In this document: in pieces, positions 62,164 through 64,000 of the stretch
How the letters are laid out: each line of letters starts with the position of its first letter
Position numbering within the stretch: position 1 is the first letter of the stretch
NCBI GenBank assembly: GCA_902798285.1
Contig: CADBVZ010000007.1
Coordinates: 16,224-80,223, forward strand
Source: an uncultured Prevotella sp.
GTDB lineage: Bacteria > Bacteroidota > Bacteroidia > Bacteroidales > Bacteroidaceae
Reading direction: 5' to 3'
DNA: 64,000 nt
The notes under the pieces: model-generated
The model's input: only the letters and a program-made list of their open reading frames with translations
The model's database searches: none
Told to the model about the DNA's origin: nothing
Translations under genes and position numbers: made by a program

Positions 62164-62943
62164 ATGATATTATTGAGTTTCGATACTGAGGAGTTCGATG
62201 TGCCCCGTGAGCATGGGGTCGACTTCTCGCTGGAAGAAGGTATGGCAGTCTCTATCGAGGGTACCAACCGCATTCTCGACGTGCTGAAGCAGAACAATGT
62301 GAAGGCCACGTTCTTCTGCACAGGCAACTTTGCCAAGCATGCTCCAGAGGTAATGCAGCGCATTATGGACGAGGGCCATGAGGTGGCTTGTCATGGTGTT
62401 GACCACTGGCAGCCCACCGAGACTGACTTCGCACGTTCTAAGGAGATTGTAGAGCGCGTTTGTGGTCGCAAGGTGTATGGTTATCGTCAGCCTCGCATGT
62501 TCCCCGTCAGCGACAGCGAGATAGCACGTGTAGGCTATAAATACAACTCTTCATTGAATCCTGCCTTCATCCCTGGCCGCTACATGCATCTCACAGAGCC
62601 ACGTACTTGGTTCATGAAAGGCGATGTGATGCAGATTCCTGCTTCGGTCAGCCCGTTGATCCGCTTCCCGCTATTCTGGCTTGCCCTGCACAATCTGCCA
62701 GAGGGTCTCTACCACTGGCTCGTGCGTCGTACTCTGAAACACGATGGCTACTTCGTTACCTACTTCCACCCATGGGAGTTCTATGACCTGAAGGAGCACC
62801 CAGAATTCAAGATGCCGTTTATCATTAAGAACCACAGCGGTCAGCAGATGATGGAGCGCCTCGATAACCTCATTAAGATGCTGAAGCTGCACGACACCTT
62901 CGGCACCTTCACAGAATTTGTAAATAATCCCATAAAGAAATGA
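62164..62943 (+). CDS. Polysaccharide deacetylase family protein (NodB-like)
   Basis: A 259-residue protein without a clear signal peptide. LLSFDTEEFDVPREHG holds the catalytic Asp and metal Asp of motif 1, HEVACHGVDHW the metal-binding motif 2 (the second His is displaced compared with HSxxH), GYRQPRMFPVSD motif 3, and YFVTYFHPWEFYD the C-terminal His motif. It probably removes acetyl groups from a polysaccharide or lipid-linked sugar in the cytoplasm or at the membrane. It overlaps the GT2 gene by 4 nt (ATGA), so the two act together, perhaps in envelope glycan or glycolipid assembly (inference). Confidence 0.88.
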   Translation: MILLSFDTEEFDVPREHGVDFSLEEGMAVSIEGTNRILDVLKQNNVKATFFCTGNFAKHAPEVMQRIMDEGHEVACHGVDHWQPTETDFARSKEIVERVCGRKVYGYRQPRMFPVSDSEIARVGYKYNSSLNPAFIPGRYMHLTEPRTWFMKGDVMQIPASVSPLIRFPLFWLALHNLPEGLYHWLVRRTLKHDGYFVTYFHPWEFYDLKEHPEFKMPFIIKNHSGQQMMERLDNLIKMLKLHDTFGTFTEFVNNPIKK

Positions 62944-63881
62944 TAAAACTTGCAACCGTATCGCCCTGTTATAACGAGGAAGAGGTGCTCCGCCACTCCG
63001 TAGAACGCCTCACGGCCCTCTTTGAGCGCATGATTGCCGAGGGACAGATATCCAGCGACAGTATGATGGTATTTGTCAACGACGGCAGCCGCGACAACAC
63101 CTGGCAGATGATTTCTGAGCTGCATCGTGAGAACAAGTACGTACGAGGCATCAACCTCTCGCGCAACGTAGGTCATCAGAATGCCATCTTTGCAGGTATG
63201 ATGACAGCCCGCAACTGGGCCGATGCTGTGATAACTATCGATGCCGACCTTCAGGACGACATTGAGTGCATCCCCCAGATGGTGAAGAACTTCGAAGAAG
63301 GCAACGATATCGTCTATGGTGTCAAGGTATCGCGCCAAGCCGATCCCTTCATGAAACGCATGTCGGCCATGGCCTTCTATAAACTGCAGAACTCCATGGG
63401 CGTTGAGAGCGTGTATAATCATGCCGACTTCCGTCTGATGAGCAAGCGCGCCCTCGATATGCTGGCCGACTATAAGGAAACTAATCTCTATCTGCGTGGC
63501 TTGATTCCCCAGATTGGTCTTAAGTCTACCACCGTCGACGATGTGATTAGCGAGCGCTATGCCGGCACCTCCAAGTACACCTTGAAGAAGATGCTCAACC
63601 TGGCCCTTAACGGTATTACTGCCTTCAGCGTGAAGCCCATGTACGCCATTACCTACTTGGGCGTGTTGTTCCTCATTATCACCTTCTGCATCGCCATCTA
63701 CGTGGTGCGAGCCATCATCCTGGGCACAGCTGTTCCTGGTTGGTCGTCCATGATCCTCTCCATCTGGCTCGTAGGCGGCTTCGTCATCCTTTGCATCGGT
63801 ATCACGGGCATCTACATTGGCAAGATATTCAATGAGGTAAAGCATCGCCCACTCTACCACATTCAGGAGATACTCGATTAA
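62940..63881 (+). CDS. GT2 glycosyltransferase, polyprenyl-phosphate sugar type
   Basis: A 313-residue membrane glycosyltransferase of the DPM1/GtrB/ArnC kind. LATVSPCYNEEEVL starts the GT-A fold, VFVNDGSRDNTW and ITIDADLQDDIE hold the nucleotide-sugar and metal-binding acids, and SERYAGTSKYTLKKML is the conserved segment before two membrane helices (about residues 225-255 and 265-290). The family transfers a sugar from a nucleotide donor to undecaprenyl phosphate. With the coupled deacetylase it suggests synthesis of a modified lipid-linked sugar. A terminator follows. Confidence 0.93.
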   Translation: MIKLATVSPCYNEEEVLRHSVERLTALFERMIAEGQISSDSMMVFVNDGSRDNTWQMISELHRENKYVRGINLSRNVGHQNAIFAGMMTARNWADAVITIDADLQDDIECIPQMVKNFEEGNDIVYGVKVSRQADPFMKRMSAMAFYKLQNSMGVESVYNHADFRLMSKRALDMLADYKETNLYLRGLIPQIGLKSTTVDDVISERYAGTSKYTLKKMLNLALNGITAFSVKPMYAITYLGVLFLIITFCIAIYVVRAIILGTAVPGWSSMILSIWLVGGFVILCIGITGIYIGKIFNEVKHRPLYHIQEILD

Positions 63882-63905
63882 TACCCTACCTAATTAATAT
63901 ATTAG

Positions 63906-63937
63906 AGCCAGTAAATACACCTTTTACTGGCTTTTTT
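63906..63937 (+). terminator. Terminator after the GT2 gene
   Basis: AGCCAGTAAA and TTTACTGGCT form a perfect ten-pair stem with a short loop, followed by Ts. The last 60 bases of the window hold no recognisable feature. Confidence 0.88.
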
Positions 63938-64000
63938 ATGCCCTTTTGCGACAGATATTTGGGGTGTTTCTGAGGTTTGTCGCAAGATGGGCCAGGTGTC

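Noticed and set aside
62841-63860. A 339-codon open frame on the minus strand
   Set aside because: It is antisense to the well-supported GT2 and deacetylase genes, has low-complexity His/Val/Leu-rich composition typical of antisense frames here, and no start or promoter.
1-64000. CRISPR arrays, tRNA or rRNA genes, insertion sequences, phage or conjugation genes
   Set aside because: No regularly spaced repeats, cloverleaf sequences, rRNA-like stretches, transposase or integrase motifs were found.

Overview
The window looks like a chromosomal segment of a gut or rumen Bacteroidota, most likely Prevotellaceae (a Prevotella/Xylanibacter-like organism). The evidence is internal: paired SusC/SusD genes, giant propeller-type regulators, many lipoprotein signal peptides, no Shine-Dalgarno pattern ahead of genes, and repeated TTG-N19-20-TAnnTTTG promoters typical of the phylum. 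No tRNA, rRNA, CRISPR array or transposase was seen.

Left part (1-31 kb) is a plant cell-wall degradation locus. It opens with two truncated, inverted copies of a LytTR response regulator around an AraC-type regulator. Next come a GH28 pectinase, decayed gene remnants, a GH115 alpha-glucuronidase and a GH3 enzyme. The core polysaccharide utilisation locus runs on the minus strand from 24.1 to 11.2 kb: a SusR-like, kinase-less sensor-regulator, SusC, SusD, a surface lipoprotein with a triplicated domain, and two GH43 arabinanase-type enzymes, with a lipoprotein serpin beside it. A pectin methylesterase fused to an M28 peptidase, a secreted phosphoesterase, a GH3 lipoprotein and a carboxylesterase follow. 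The set suggests attack on pectin, especially arabinan side chains of RG-I, plus glucuronoxylan decorations. Three of the promoters share one operator-like element.

Middle part (33-53 kb) mixes housekeeping genes with further catabolic ones: ndk, the AmmeMemoRadiSam pair, a GH53-GH97 fusion enzyme (galactan), greA, a DUF3667 membrane protein, a second carboxylesterase, a HAD hydrolase, DUF2851, dprA, a coenzyme A biosynthesis operon (panB-panC-panD-coaBC-coaX-DUF2520), dapB, lepB and a WbqC-like gene.

Right part (53-64 kb) holds a complete hybrid two-component regulator followed by a SusC/SusD pair without any glycoside hydrolase, a strong terminator, and a two-gene unit of polysaccharide deacetylase and GT2 glycosyltransferase. 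The most unusual items are the pectinesterase-peptidase fusion, the GH53-GH97 fusion, the triplicated surface domain, the kinase-less regulator with a 21-bp-spaced operator, the shared pectin-gene promoter element, and the lipoprotein Memo-AMMECR1 fusion.
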